Below, one piece after another: positions 15,944 through 25,770 of a stretch of DNA of 64,000 nt (positions are counted from its first letter, which is position 1; each line of letters starts with the position of its first letter). The notes under the pieces are model-generated. The model ran no database searches. It was not told where the DNA came from and saw only the letters and a list, made by a program, of their open reading frames with translations. Position numbers and translations under genes: made by a program. This DNA is from Pseudoalteromonas phenolica (GTDB lineage: Bacteria > Pseudomonadota > Gammaproteobacteria > Enterobacterales > Alteromonadaceae). Location: assembly GCF_005886345.1 (NCBI RefSeq), contig NZ_PNEC01000023.1, forward strand, positions 1-64,000, read 5' to 3'.

Positions 15944-18454
15944 TTACGCAACTGTTTTCTCAGGCAAAATAGTTGATATTTCTTTTTTGAGAAGCTCTAT
16001 AGGCTGCGGCTTTGCAATGAAATAGCCTTGTCCATAATCAATACCAATCTCTTTTAGCGCGTCAAAAATTTCTTTACTTTCAACGTACTCAGCAACAGAG
16101 TGCTTATCTAAAGAATGGCTAATATCATTCACTGCTTTTACAAGTGCTAGATCAATCGGATCATTCAGCATATCTCGGACAAACGAGCCATCAATTTTAA
16201 CATGTTGAGCAGGTAGCTGCTTTAAGTAGCTAAATGTACTGAATCCGGTACCAAAATCATCAATCGAGAAATGGCAGCCCAGTTGATTCAACTTTTTGAT
16301 CATCGTCTGAGTAGCTGACAAGTTATTGATACTGGCTGATTCTGTGATCTCAAAAATCACTCGGCTCGGGTTTACTTGGTACTGAACTAGGCAATCTTGA
16401 ATGTGTGGTAATAACCTTTCATCTAAGAATGAGTGAGCTGATAAGTTGATTGCAACTTGGCTCAATTCAGCATGCTCCGACAAAGCTTTAATTGCATGTT
16501 TAACAACACATTGATCCATTAAAAATGTGTCATTGAGTAACTCAAGTGCAGGTATAAATTGATTAGGATAAATGAGCTCATCATTGACCCTTAAGCGCAG
16601 TAAGGTCTCAAAGTAGGCTATATTTGCGTGCTTAAATGACCAAATTGGTTGGTAATGTAATTCAATTTTCTCATTTTGCAATGCTTGCCTGACGGCATGA
16701 CCCCACTCTAATCCGCCCTGTAGCGTATTGTTTTCGGCGTCTTCTTTATTGTAGCAGTGTACTAGGTTTCGACCTAAGCTCTTGGCAATATATAAGGCAA
16801 TATCAGCTTGTTTAAGGCTCTCGTTGGCATCATGATTCTCGCAGGTAATTTGCGTTAACCCTATAGAGCAACTAATGGAAAAGCTGTTTTCTTCAGAATG
16901 AAACTCATGCTTATCAATAGCCATACAGATACCTTCAGCAATGATATGCGCATCGAGCAAGCTCACTTCTTTTAAAATAACGGCAAACTCGTCACCACCA
17001 ATTCTGAATATTAGGTGTTCATCACCTATATTATGACCAAACAGCTGAGCTACTTCTTTTAAAATGATGTCACCTTGCTGGTGCCCTTTAGAATCATTAA
17101 TAATTTTAAAATGGTCGAGGTCAATATATAGAAGTGCATGTTCAGAGAGTGAGTCTTCACTCATTGTTTTGCACAGAGTCTGTAGTTGCTGGTCAAAGTA
17201 ATAGCGATTGTGTAACCCTGTTAATGTGTCATGTAAAGCTAAGTGGCGTAATTGTAGTTCCGCCTGCTTACGTTCATGAATATTATCTATGGTTGCTGTG
17301 ATAGTAACAGCGCTGGTGGTGTTTTTGATCAACTGAAAACGACATTCCACCCATACTGAAGCGCCATTTTTTTGCGTGAGTTGAAGTTCAAGCTGAGCAT
17401 ACTTTTGCTCTGCAGAGCGCACTTTTGCCAGTTGCTTATTTAATTTATGTTGGTCATCTCTATGAATAAACTCGTTGAGAGAAACACCCAGACTGACCTT
17501 AATCCCAAATCCAGAAAGGGTTTCCCATGCAGGATTAATGAAACGAATTTTAGATTCGGTATCAAGTTCCATAACAACTGTATTTAAGTGCAGCAAGATA
17601 CGCTGATGCGCTGAGAAAAGGTCTTTATAACGGCGCTCACTTTGGCTAAGTTGAGATACTTTATCTGCAAACTCAGCATAACTCACCATAAAATCTTCAC
17701 GGCGTGCAGCATGGTCACAAACTTTATTGAGTATTCGTAAATTATAGGGCGCACGGATAAAATCAGTCACACCCATTAGTAGCAATTGCTCAGCATCATC
17801 AGCATCTTTGCTATCAATAATTGTGACAACAGCTTGATTGGGTTCTTGTTCAAGAATGTTGCCAACTAATTGTTTGTTTTCAATATAGTTATTACCAGTG
17901 GTATTAAGCAAAACGATGGCAAACCGTTTTTGTAGGAAGATAGAATACGCATCTTGCGGGGTATTCACGACAGTGCACGCGAAGCTAAACTCCAAATGTT
18001 CGCAAATCGCTTTAGCTTGAATGGGATCAGGTTCAAGCAGCAGTAGATCTAAGCGGCTGCTTTTTTCTAAATGGGTCGATAGAACATTCGCAAGAAGCTC
18101 AGGTAGCTGAGCATGTTTCTCAAACGGTAATACGGCATCAATGCTGTAACTGCGCGCTGTCGTTTCGGCAATACGTTCGCAGTAAATCGGCGGGATGAGT
18201 ACTATCGGGGTGTTTTTAGGGGTTTTAAGTAACCCAGAACGGATCATTCTAGCAAAGCGCCAACCATCAATTTTACCTACATTCAAACCAGTAATGATAA
18301 GGTCAACGCTTTGGCTTTTAAGTAAGTGAATGGCTTCTTGGCTATCAGTACATTCAATAAATTTAAAAACTTCAAGACTATTTAGGGTGTGCTTAATGGT
18401 TTCGCGCTCAGACTCACTGGTATTAACAATGAGTAATGAAAGTTGCTTTGCCAT
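15944..18454 (-). CDS. GGDEF-EAL protein with two receiver-like domains and PAS
   Basis: 836-aa cytoplasmic cyclic-di-GMP enzyme. Order: receiver-like 1 (about 5-125), receiver-like 2 (about 133-250), PAS (about 275-395), GGDEF (about 400-568) and EAL (about 580-828). GGDEF is intact (486-490) but the RxxD inhibitory site is lost (G and H at those positions). The EAL signature reads ETL (615-617), with the glutamate kept. Other catalytic motifs (INLSAH, FEITES, IDDFGTGFS, VKIDGSF, AEYVES) are intact, so phosphodiesterase activity is plausible. Both receivers lack the phospho-acceptor aspartate (Gly56; LLNTT). Confidence 0.9.
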   Translation of the reverse strand: MAKQLSLLIVNTSESERETIKHTLNSLEVFKFIECTDSQEAIHLLKSQSVDLIITGLNVGKIDGWRFARMIRSGLLKTPKNTPIVLIPPIYCERIAETTARSYSIDAVLPFEKHAQLPELLANVLSTHLEKSSRLDLLLLEPDPIQAKAICEHLEFSFACTVVNTPQDAYSIFLQKRFAIVLLNTTGNNYIENKQLVGNILEQEPNQAVVTIIDSKDADDAEQLLLMGVTDFIRAPYNLRILNKVCDHAARREDFMVSYAEFADKVSQLSQSERRYKDLFSAHQRILLHLNTVVMELDTESKIRFINPAWETLSGFGIKVSLGVSLNEFIHRDDQHKLNKQLAKVRSAEQKYAQLELQLTQKNGASVWVECRFQLIKNTTSAVTITATIDNIHERKQAELQLRHLALHDTLTGLHNRYYFDQQLQTLCKTMSEDSLSEHALLYIDLDHFKIINDSKGHQQGDIILKEVAQLFGHNIGDEHLIFRIGGDEFAVILKEVSLLDAHIIAEGICMAIDKHEFHSEENSFSISCSIGLTQITCENHDANESLKQADIALYIAKSLGRNLVHCYNKEDAENNTLQGGLEWGHAVRQALQNEKIELHYQPIWSFKHANIAYFETLLRLRVNDELIYPNQFIPALELLNDTFLMDQCVVKHAIKALSEHAELSQVAINLSAHSFLDERLLPHIQDCLVQYQVNPSRVIFEITESASINNLSATQTMIKKLNQLGCHFSIDDFGTGFSTFSYLKQLPAQHVKIDGSFVRDMLNDPIDLALVKAVNDISHSLDKHSVAEYVESKEIFDALKEIGIDYGQGYFIAKPQPIELLKKEISTILPEKTVA

Positions 18455-18626
18455 ATTTTATTTCGCCCCAAGATTGTTATGCATTGTTGACTTGTATTGG
18501 TTTAACTCACCGATTTATAGCAATTTATTATTATTAATTATTACTTATGAATGCGGTAATTAGCTGTTTCTAAAAACATTGCTTCGAAGACCTAGGTTAA
18601 TGCTATTTTAGTGCACTTACAAGCAC

Positions 18627-18655
18627 TTGATTAAGTGTTATAGGAACACTAAACT
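18627..18655 (+). promoter_or_regulatory. Putative sigma-70 promoter of queA
   Basis: TTGATT (18627-18632) and TAAACT (18650-18655) with a 17-nt spacer, 31 nt ahead of the queA start codon. Confidence 0.5.
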
Positions 18656-18686
18656 TGGCCGCTGTTTTATAACTTGAGGTGTTGTC

Positions 18687-19724
18687 ATGCGCGTTGCTGA
18701 CTTTAGTTTTGAACTTCCTGATGAGTTAATCGCTCGTCATCCTATGGCAGATCGTACTGCGAGCCGACTACTTACCCTCGATGGTAATACAGGCGAGTTA
18801 GGTCACAAGATCTTCAAAGATCTCATTGATTTCTTAAACCCGAACGATTTAATGATCTTCAACAATACCAAAGTGATCCCAGCCCGTATGTATGGCCAAA
18901 AAAGCACAGGCGGCAAAGTTGAAGTGTTGGTTGAACGTGTTGTAGACGAGCATCGAGTGCTTGCCCATGTCCGTTCAAGCAAGTCACCAAAAGAAGGTGC
19001 AACACTAATCTTAGAAGGTAAAGCAGAAGCGACCATGGTAGCCCGTCATGGTGAGTTGTTTGAGCTTGAGTTCAAAGGTGAGCAAACGGTATTAAACATC
19101 TTAGATGACATTGGTCATATGCCTTTACCGCCTTATATTGACCGTCCTGATACGGAAGAAGATAAAGCGCGTTATCAAACCGTATACAACGAAAAACCGG
19201 GTGCAGTCGCTGCACCAACAGCGGGTTTGCACTTTGATGAGGCATTACTCGAAAAGATCAAAGAAAAAGGCATAGAAACACAGTTTATCACTCTGCATGT
19301 AGGTGCGGGTACCTTCCAACCTGTACGTGTTGATTCAGTTGATGAACACGTGATGCATTCTGAGTACATTGAAGTGTCTCAAGAAGTGGTTGATGCCATC
19401 AAGAAAACCAAAGCCAATGGCGGTCGAGTGATTGCGGTAGGTACGACATCTGTTCGTTCACTAGAGTCTGCGGCGAAAGCGAGCGAAGGTGAATTACAGC
19501 CACTTTATGGCGATACAGACATTTTCATCTACCCAGGTTATGAATTCCAGGTAGTCGATGCCATGATCACTAACTTCCACTTACCAGAATCTACTTTGAT
19601 CATGTTAGTGAGTGCGTTTGCTGGTCAAGATCATATTATCAAGGCGTATAAAACGGCAGTGACTGAGCAATATCGCTTCTTCAGCTATGGTGATGCCATG
19701 TTTATCACCAAACAAGATAAATAA
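18687..19724 (+). CDS. queA: tRNA preQ1(34) S-adenosylmethionine ribosyltransferase-isomerase
   Basis: Transfers and isomerises the ribosyl part of SAM onto preQ1 at the tRNA wobble position, giving epoxyqueuosine. 345 aa, the usual length. Conserved QueA stretches are visible: [12 protein letters not shown] at the N-terminus, [10 protein letters not shown] (about 58-67), [10 protein letters not shown] (about 174-183), [12 protein letters not shown] (about 201-212) and [10 protein letters not shown] near the end. It is followed by its own terminator and then by tgt, the previous step of the same pathway. Confidence 0.97.
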   Translation: MRVADFSFELPDELIARHPMADRTASRLLTLDGNTGELGHKIFKDLIDFLNPNDLMIFNNTKVIPARMYGQKSTGGKVEVLVERVVDEHRVLAHVRSSKSPKEGATLILEGKAEATMVARHGELFELEFKGEQTVLNILDDIGHMPLPPYIDRPDTEEDKARYQTVYNEKPGAVAAPTAGLHFDEALLEKIKEKGIETQFITLHVGAGTFQPVRVDSVDEHVMHSEYIEVSQEVVDAIKKTKANGGRVIAVGTTSVRSLESAAKASEGELQPLYGDTDIFIYPGYEFQVVDAMITNFHLPESTLIMLVSAFAGQDHIIKAYKTAVTEQYRFFSYGDAMFITKQDK

Positions 19725-19746
19725 TCTTCATTAAGATGACATTATT

Positions 19747-19774
19747 AAGGCCCTGAAACTCAGGGCCTTGTTGT
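19747..19774 (+). terminator. Terminator after queA
   Basis: AAGGCCCTGA/TCAGGGCCTT is a 10-bp perfect stem with a 3-nt loop, followed by a T-rich GTTGTTTT tract. Confidence 0.8.
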
Positions 19775-19935
19775 TTTAAGCTTTTTTCTTAACTCTTAAT
19801 TTTTATCTCTTATCTCTTATCTCAGTCATCTTTAATTTCTTAGTTTTCGCCCCAATAATTAGAATTCACTGTGTAAACAGGGTAGAATCGGAGGGTTAAA
19901 ATCAGCTCTAAAAATAAACGCGATGGCGTTTATAG

Positions 19936-21099
<1,164 letters not shown>

Positions 21100-21128
21100 T
21101 ATAAATTTAAAATATAAGAGGAAGTGTT

Positions 21129-21467
21129 ATGAGTTTATTTATCTCGACTGCGCATGCAAGTGCTGCGGCGCCTGCACCTGCAGGCGGTGGCATGGAAATG
21201 CTTATCATGCTTGGTGTATTTGGTTTGGTATTTTATTTCTTAATCTACCGTCCGCAAGCTAAGCGTGTAAAAGAGCACAAAGACCTAATGGGCGCATTAG
21301 GTAAAGGTGACGAAGTACTAACGCAAGGTGGTTTAGTAGGTAAAATCACTAAAGTTGCTGATGACAAAGACTTTGTCGTTATTGCTTTAAATGACCAAAC
21401 TGAAGTCACAGTACAAAAATCATCAGTATCAGCTGTGTTGCCTAAAGGCACAATGAAATCGCTGTAA
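21129..21467 (+). CDS. yajC: Preprotein translocase subunit YajC
   Basis: 112-aa inner-membrane component of the SecDF-YajC accessory complex. One membrane helix (about 23-43, GMEMLIMLGVFGLVFYFLIYRPQ) is followed by a cytoplasmic domain with KGDEVLTQGGLVGKI. The N-terminal part is alanine/proline rich. RBS AAGAGGAAG lies ahead of the ATG. Confidence 0.96.
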   Translation: MSLFISTAHASAAAPAPAGGGMEMLIMLGVFGLVFYFLIYRPQAKRVKEHKDLMGALGKGDEVLTQGGLVGKITKVADDKDFVVIALNDQTEVTVQKSSVSAVLPKGTMKSL

Positions 21468-21497
21468 TCTAAAAACAAAAATAAAAAGGTAAAGCCT

Positions 21498-23357
21498 GTG
21501 TTAAACAAGTATCCAATGTGGAAGTATTTACTTGTTCTGGCTGTATTAGCGATTGGTATTTTATATGCCACACCAAACCTGTATGGTCGTGATCCGGCCA
21601 TACAGGTTTCTGGTACTAAAGGTGCCAGCGCTGATCTAAGCGTGCTAGACAAAGTAAATGAGACTCTAAAAGAGAACAACATCACAGTTAAATCTTCAGC
21701 ATTAGAAAACGATCAAGTATTGGTACGTTTTACGAATGTTGAAGAGCAGTTAAAAGCGCAAGATATTTTGCGTGACAGCCTATCTGAAGACTACATTTCA
21801 GCAATTAATATGAGCCCTGCACAACCTGATTGGTTGAAAGACATTGGCGGTAACCCAATGAAGCTTGGCCTAGATTTAAGTGGTGGTGTTCACTTCACAA
21901 TGGAAGTCGATATGGTCACAGCGATGGACAATGCGCTAGAAACCATGGAGCAAGATTTCAAGAGTGACTTACGTGGTGAGAAACTTCGTTATCGTTCAAT
22001 ACGCCGTGTGTCGGGTGCTGAACGCGTACAAGTGATCATGCGTAATGATGATGACAAAGATGCGGCTGAGCGCTTCTTAAAACAGCGTTACCCACTATAT
22101 AACTTTGTTGATGATAGCAGCAACAGCTTGGCATTCTTTGCGAGCTTGAGCGATCAGAAATTTAAAGAGATCCGCGCTTACGCAATCAAACAGAATGAAA
22201 CCATCATTCGTAACCGTATTAACCAATTAGGTGTTGCTGAACCAAATGTACAACAGCAAGGTGCTGAACGTATTATCGTGCAACTACCAGGTGTTCAAGA
22301 CACTGCTCGTGCTAAAGAAATTTTAGGTGCAACGGCAACGCTTGAGTTCCGTGAAGTAGATGAAAACGCGGATGTGCGCTCTGCTGCACAGGGCCGTGTT
22401 CCACCTGGCACTGAAGTGATCATGCACAAAGATGGCTACCCAGTAGTACTGAAGAAACGTGTTATTTTAGGCGGCTCTCACATTACTGGTGCACAATCGG
22501 GTATAGACGAATACTCACGCCCTCAAGTGAGCATCAACCTTGATAGCAAAGGTGGTGCTAAAATGAGTGCCTTCACTAAACGTGCTGTTGGTAAGCGTAT
22601 GGCGACAGTCTTTATTGAATACAAGCCATCGGGTAAGAAAGATGAAAACGGGAAAGCGCTTCCGCCAATTAAGGTTGAAGAAGTGATTAACGTTGCAACC
22701 ATTCAAGCTCGTCTGAACAACTCATTCCGTATTACAGGTATTGATAACCCAGCTGAAGCCCATAACCTGAGCTTATTACTTCGTGCTGGTGCCTTAGTTG
22801 CGCCAATTCAAATCGTTGAAGAGCGTACAGTAGGTCCAAGCCTAGGTCAGGAAAACATCGAAGCGGGTATGACAGCTGTGGTACTTGGTTTTGCATTTGT
22901 ACTGGCATTTATGTTGTTGTACTACAAAGGCTTTGGTCTGGTATCTAACATTGCACTTGCTTCTAACCTAGTACTTATTGTTGGTGTTATGTCGATGATC
23001 CCAGGTGCCACTCTGACATTACCAGGTATTGCCGGTATCGTACTAACGGTAGGTATGGCGGTAGATGCGAACGTACTTATCTTTGAGCGTATTCGTGAAG
23101 AATTAGCCGACGGTCGTAGCCCTCAGCAAGCAGTTCACCAAGGTTATGACAGTGCATTTAGCACCATTTTCGATGCCAACATCACTACACTGATTGCAGC
23201 CGTTATCTTATTTGCGGTTGGTACAGGTCCAATTGCGGGCTTTGCTGTAACACTTGCAATCGGTATCATCACGTCGATGTTTACGGCCATTGTCGGTACG
23301 CGTGCTGTGATCAATTTAGTGATCGGTGGCAAGCGCATTAATAAGCTTTCAATCTAG
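21498..23357 (+). CDS. secD: Protein translocase subunit SecD
   Basis: 619-aa membrane protein that, with SecF, uses the proton gradient to help complete protein export. First helix about 8-25, large periplasmic P1 region (about 30-450) and five C-terminal helices (about 452-612). The [11 protein letters not shown] motif (about 120-130) and [18 protein letters not shown] (about 519-536) are typical. Start codon is GTG with AAAGGTAAAG upstream. It ends 9 nt before secF. Confidence 0.97.
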   Translation: MLNKYPMWKYLLVLAVLAIGILYATPNLYGRDPAIQVSGTKGASADLSVLDKVNETLKENNITVKSSALENDQVLVRFTNVEEQLKAQDILRDSLSEDYISAINMSPAQPDWLKDIGGNPMKLGLDLSGGVHFTMEVDMVTAMDNALETMEQDFKSDLRGEKLRYRSIRRVSGAERVQVIMRNDDDKDAAERFLKQRYPLYNFVDDSSNSLAFFASLSDQKFKEIRAYAIKQNETIIRNRINQLGVAEPNVQQQGAERIIVQLPGVQDTARAKEILGATATLEFREVDENADVRSAAQGRVPPGTEVIMHKDGYPVVLKKRVILGGSHITGAQSGIDEYSRPQVSINLDSKGGAKMSAFTKRAVGKRMATVFIEYKPSGKKDENGKALPPIKVEEVINVATIQARLNNSFRITGIDNPAEAHNLSLLLRAGALVAPIQIVEERTVGPSLGQENIEAGMTAVVLGFAFVLAFMLLYYKGFGLVSNIALASNLVLIVGVMSMIPGATLTLPGIAGIVLTVGMAVDANVLIFERIREELADGRSPQQAVHQGYDSAFSTIFDANITTLIAAVILFAVGTGPIAGFAVTLAIGIITSMFTAIVGTRAVINLVIGGKRINKLSI

Positions 23358-23366
23358 GAGACGGAT

Positions 23367-24311
23367 ATGCAGTTATTAAAATTAAATGACACCATCCGCT
23401 TTATGTCAGCGCGCAAGCTTACCATGGCGCTTTCTGCGTTATTGATCTTGGCATCAATTGCGTCTATGGCAATCCGTGGATTGAACTTTGGCTTAGACTT
23501 TACTGGTGGTACTGCGGTTGAAGTTGGCTTTTCACAGCCAGCTGATCTGGCAAAAATCCGCTCTGTCTTAGCTGAAAATGGTTTTGCTGATGCGTCAGTA
23601 CAGTTATTTGGTTCGAGCCAAGATGTACTGGTTCGTTTAGCGCCTCGCGGCAGCGATGTTAAAGCAGAGACAATTGGTAACCAACTAATTGCGGCGCTTA
23701 AGCAAGCGGATAGCAGTGTAGAAATGCGTCGTATTGAGTTTGTAGGCCCAAGTGTGGGTGAAGACTTAAAAGAGCAGGGTGGCTTAGCCATGCTAACCGC
23801 GCTTATCTGTATCTTGATGTATGTTGCATTTCGATTTGAATATCGTTTTGCCATCGGTGCGGTAGCGGCACTTTTCCATGATGTGATCATCACTATGGGT
23901 CTTTTCTCATTATTAGACCTAGAATTTGATCTGACGATCCTTGCAGCAATCTTAGCGGTTATCGGTTACTCACTGAATGACACCATTGTTGTATCTGACC
24001 GTATTCGTGAGAACTTCCGTAAAGTGCGTATTGATGACACCATTGAAATTATCAATATCTCACTCACGCAAACACTAAATCGTACGTTAGTTACATCAAT
24101 TACGACTATTTTAGTATTGATTGCGCTATTCGTATGGGGCGGCCAGACCATTCATGGTTTCGCAACTGCGCTACTATTTGGTGTGTTCATTGGTACTTAC
24201 TCTTCTGTTTATGTTGCAAGCTCGGTTGCTGTTGCTATGGGTGTAAGCAAAGAAGATTTAATACCGGTAGAAGTTGAAAAAGAAGGTGCGGACTTAGACG
24301 CCATGCCTTAA
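23367..24311 (+). CDS. secF: Protein translocase subunit SecF
   Basis: 314-aa partner of SecD with six predicted membrane helices. The motif LNFGLDFTGGTAVEVGF (about 34-50), the LDLEFDLTILAAILAVIGYSLNDTIVVSDRIREN region (about 178-211) and FVGPSVGEDLKEQG are family hallmarks. RBS GGAGACGG precedes the ATG; it is the last gene of the yajC-secDF unit. Confidence 0.97.
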   Translation: MQLLKLNDTIRFMSARKLTMALSALLILASIASMAIRGLNFGLDFTGGTAVEVGFSQPADLAKIRSVLAENGFADASVQLFGSSQDVLVRLAPRGSDVKAETIGNQLIAALKQADSSVEMRRIEFVGPSVGEDLKEQGGLAMLTALICILMYVAFRFEYRFAIGAVAALFHDVIITMGLFSLLDLEFDLTILAAILAVIGYSLNDTIVVSDRIRENFRKVRIDDTIEIINISLTQTLNRTLVTSITTILVLIALFVWGGQTIHGFATALLFGVFIGTYSSVYVASSVAVAMGVSKEDLIPVEVEKEGADLDAMP

Positions 24312-24330
24312 GAAAACCAATGTTTTCTTT

Positions 24331-24364
24331 AAAAAAACCGCATATGCAAATATGCGGTTTTTTA
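24331..24364 (+). terminator. Terminator after secF
   Basis: Stem AAAAAACCGCATAT paired with the complementary ATATGCGGTTTTTT around a GCA-type loop, ending in a T-run. Confidence 0.88.
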
Positions 24365-24451
24365 TTGTCTGAAAAGCAACTTTTGAACCTTTCCTTTGTA
24401 ATTGCATCAAATCAGTTATAATCAAGAAAAGTATTTAAAATAGGTAAATTT

Positions 24452-24742
24452 ATGAAAAGCTTATTGATTGCAGTATTACCTTTGGCCTTTGTCTTATCAG
24501 GTTGTAAGGTAAACGAAGGTGAAGCATACGAAAAAGATAAAGCACCTGAAGAACGCGCTGAGTATGTAGGCACAGAAGGGCTTGCTCAGGCACAAAAAGA
24601 TAAACTATATTTGATGGATAAAGAACTTAGAGACAAGTGTAACGATGCGAAGATCAGTTACGCGGTGGCGAAATCAAATAACAATGAGAAAGAAGCGCAA
24701 GCGCAAAAAGCCATTATGGCCAATACCTGTAAGGGTAAGTAA
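24452..24742 (+). CDS. Small lipoprotein, unknown function
   Basis: 96 aa with a lipoprotein signal (MKSLLIAVLPLAFVLSGC; lipobox LSGC, Cys18). The mature part is short, charged and helical, with two further cysteines (about 71 and 93) that might form a disulfide. A TATAAT hexamer lies 30 nt upstream. No family recognised. Confidence 0.65.
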   Translation: MKSLLIAVLPLAFVLSGCKVNEGEAYEKDKAPEERAEYVGTEGLAQAQKDKLYLMDKELRDKCNDAKISYAVAKSNNNEKEAQAQKAIMANTCKGK

Positions 24743-24837
24743 GCTATCTAAAAGTTATCTAAATTCTCGGAATTTAGAAGAATAAAGAAAACCTCATAAT
24801 TTTATGACAATGATATTTCATTCTTTTCTTTAAAGAG

Positions 24838-24857
24838 TATAATGAGAATTGTTTTCA
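24838..24857 (+). promoter_or_regulatory. TATAAT -10 overlapped by a candidate Fur box
   Basis: A perfect TATAAT (24838-24843) is directly overlapped by TGAGAATTGTTTTCA (24843-24857). This agrees with the Fur 7-1-7 consensus TGATAATNATTATCA at 11 of 14 defined positions. The lipoprotein ATG at 24878 follows 20 nt later. Such overlap is the usual geometry for iron-dependent repression. No good -35 was found. Confidence 0.55.
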
Positions 24858-24877
24858 ATAATAATTACGAGGTTCTC

Positions 24878-25405
24878 ATGAAATCTAGGTTGGCAATTTT
24901 ACTTACAAGTCTTGCACTAACAGCATGTTCAGAGCAGGTTGAGCAACAAACACAAACAACTGAAGCTGCACCAGCTAAAGTAACCAACTTAGACACCTAC
25001 AAGCAACAAGCACAAAGCTTACTTGGTGAGATCAGAGCCAACGAAGCGTCTCAAAAACTAGAGCAAAGCTCACAGCAACTTGTTGCGACCTCTCGTCAAT
25101 TATTAGCTGAATTCACCGCTAAATACCCAGCATGTGACAGCTACCTTTCGGCATTAGACAAAGCTGCAGACGTTATTCCTACATTGCCATTAGAAGAAAT
25201 TGAATCTGGTTACCACAAAGATGGCAAGTTACCTAAATACGATTCACCTGTGTGCTACCACGCAAAAGATTTATTGGTTCACCCTGCAACTGTGCAAGCA
25301 ATGGCCTCACAAGGTATGCAGTTTGAATCGGCCTATGAAGATGCTGAACTTGAAATTGTTGAAGTGATTGCGCATTTCGATCAAGTTGAAAAAGCACTTC
25401 GCTAA
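24878..25405 (+). CDS. Lipoprotein, candidate iron-regulated
   Basis: 175-aa predicted lipoprotein: MKSRLAILLTSLALTAC with lipobox LTAC (Cys17). The mature protein is helical, with Cys pairs near 91 and 127 that could form a disulfide. It has a KLPKYDSPVCYHAKDLLVHPATV stretch spanning about 117-139. The ATG at 24878 is chosen over an in-frame ATG at 24842. It has an ACGAGG ribosome-binding site and a signal peptide, and the earlier codon lies inside the -10/Fur-box region. No family recognised; the Fur box suggests a link to iron limitation. Confidence 0.7.
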   Translation: MKSRLAILLTSLALTACSEQVEQQTQTTEAAPAKVTNLDTYKQQAQSLLGEIRANEASQKLEQSSQQLVATSRQLLAEFTAKYPACDSYLSALDKAADVIPTLPLEEIESGYHKDGKLPKYDSPVCYHAKDLLVHPATVQAMASQGMQFESAYEDAELEIVEVIAHFDQVEKALR

Positions 25406-25437
25406 TTTATTACTTAGTTATAATTTATCGAAGAAAT

Positions 25438-25467
25438 AAAAATGGCGTCCATTGGGCGCCATTTTTA
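25438..25467. terminator. Bidirectional terminator between lipoprotein and ferredoxin genes
   Basis: AAAAATGGCG and CGCCATTTTT make a perfect 10-bp stem with a 9-nt loop, with A- and T-tracts on the two sides. It serves convergent genes. Confidence 0.85.
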
Positions 25468-25521
25468 TTTTCAGAAAGCTAATATTTCCTTTCTTGAATT
25501 ACCTATTTTGATTTAATTGCC

Positions 25522-25767
25522 TTAACCAGTAAGACGTAAAAACTTCTCAGCTAAGGCATCTAAATCTTCTTTGTGATTGGGGTCGGGCTTTATGCAATCG
25601 ATCGGGCAAACACTTACGCACGTGGGGGTGTCATAATGGCCTACACACTCAGTGCATTTATTTGGATCAATCTCATAAATTTTCTTACCTATATAAATGG
25701 CCTCATTCGGACATTCAGGATCGCACATATCACAGTTGATGCACTTTGAATTGATCAACAGCGCCAT
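25522..25767 (-). CDS. 2[4Fe-4S] ferredoxin, YfhL/Allochromatium type
   Basis: 81-aa cytoplasmic electron carrier. Cluster motif 1 is CINCDMCDPECP (residues 9-20). The second motif has the long insert typical of the Allochromatium/YfhL type, CTECVGHYDTPTCVSVCP (about 38-55). A C-terminal helix follows. It starts only 3 nt after the trhP stop codon on the same strand, so the two are cotranscribed. It may serve TrhP or be a general low-potential donor. Confidence 0.92.
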   Translation of the reverse strand: MALLINSKCINCDMCDPECPNEAIYIGKKIYEIDPNKCTECVGHYDTPTCVSVCPIDCIKPDPNHKEDLDALAEKFLRLTG

Positions 25768-25770
25768 GAT

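Noticed and set aside
24842..24877. Earlier ATG start of the Fur-box lipoprotein
   Set aside because: It overlaps the -10/Fur box, has no ribosome-binding site, and would bury the lipoprotein signal.
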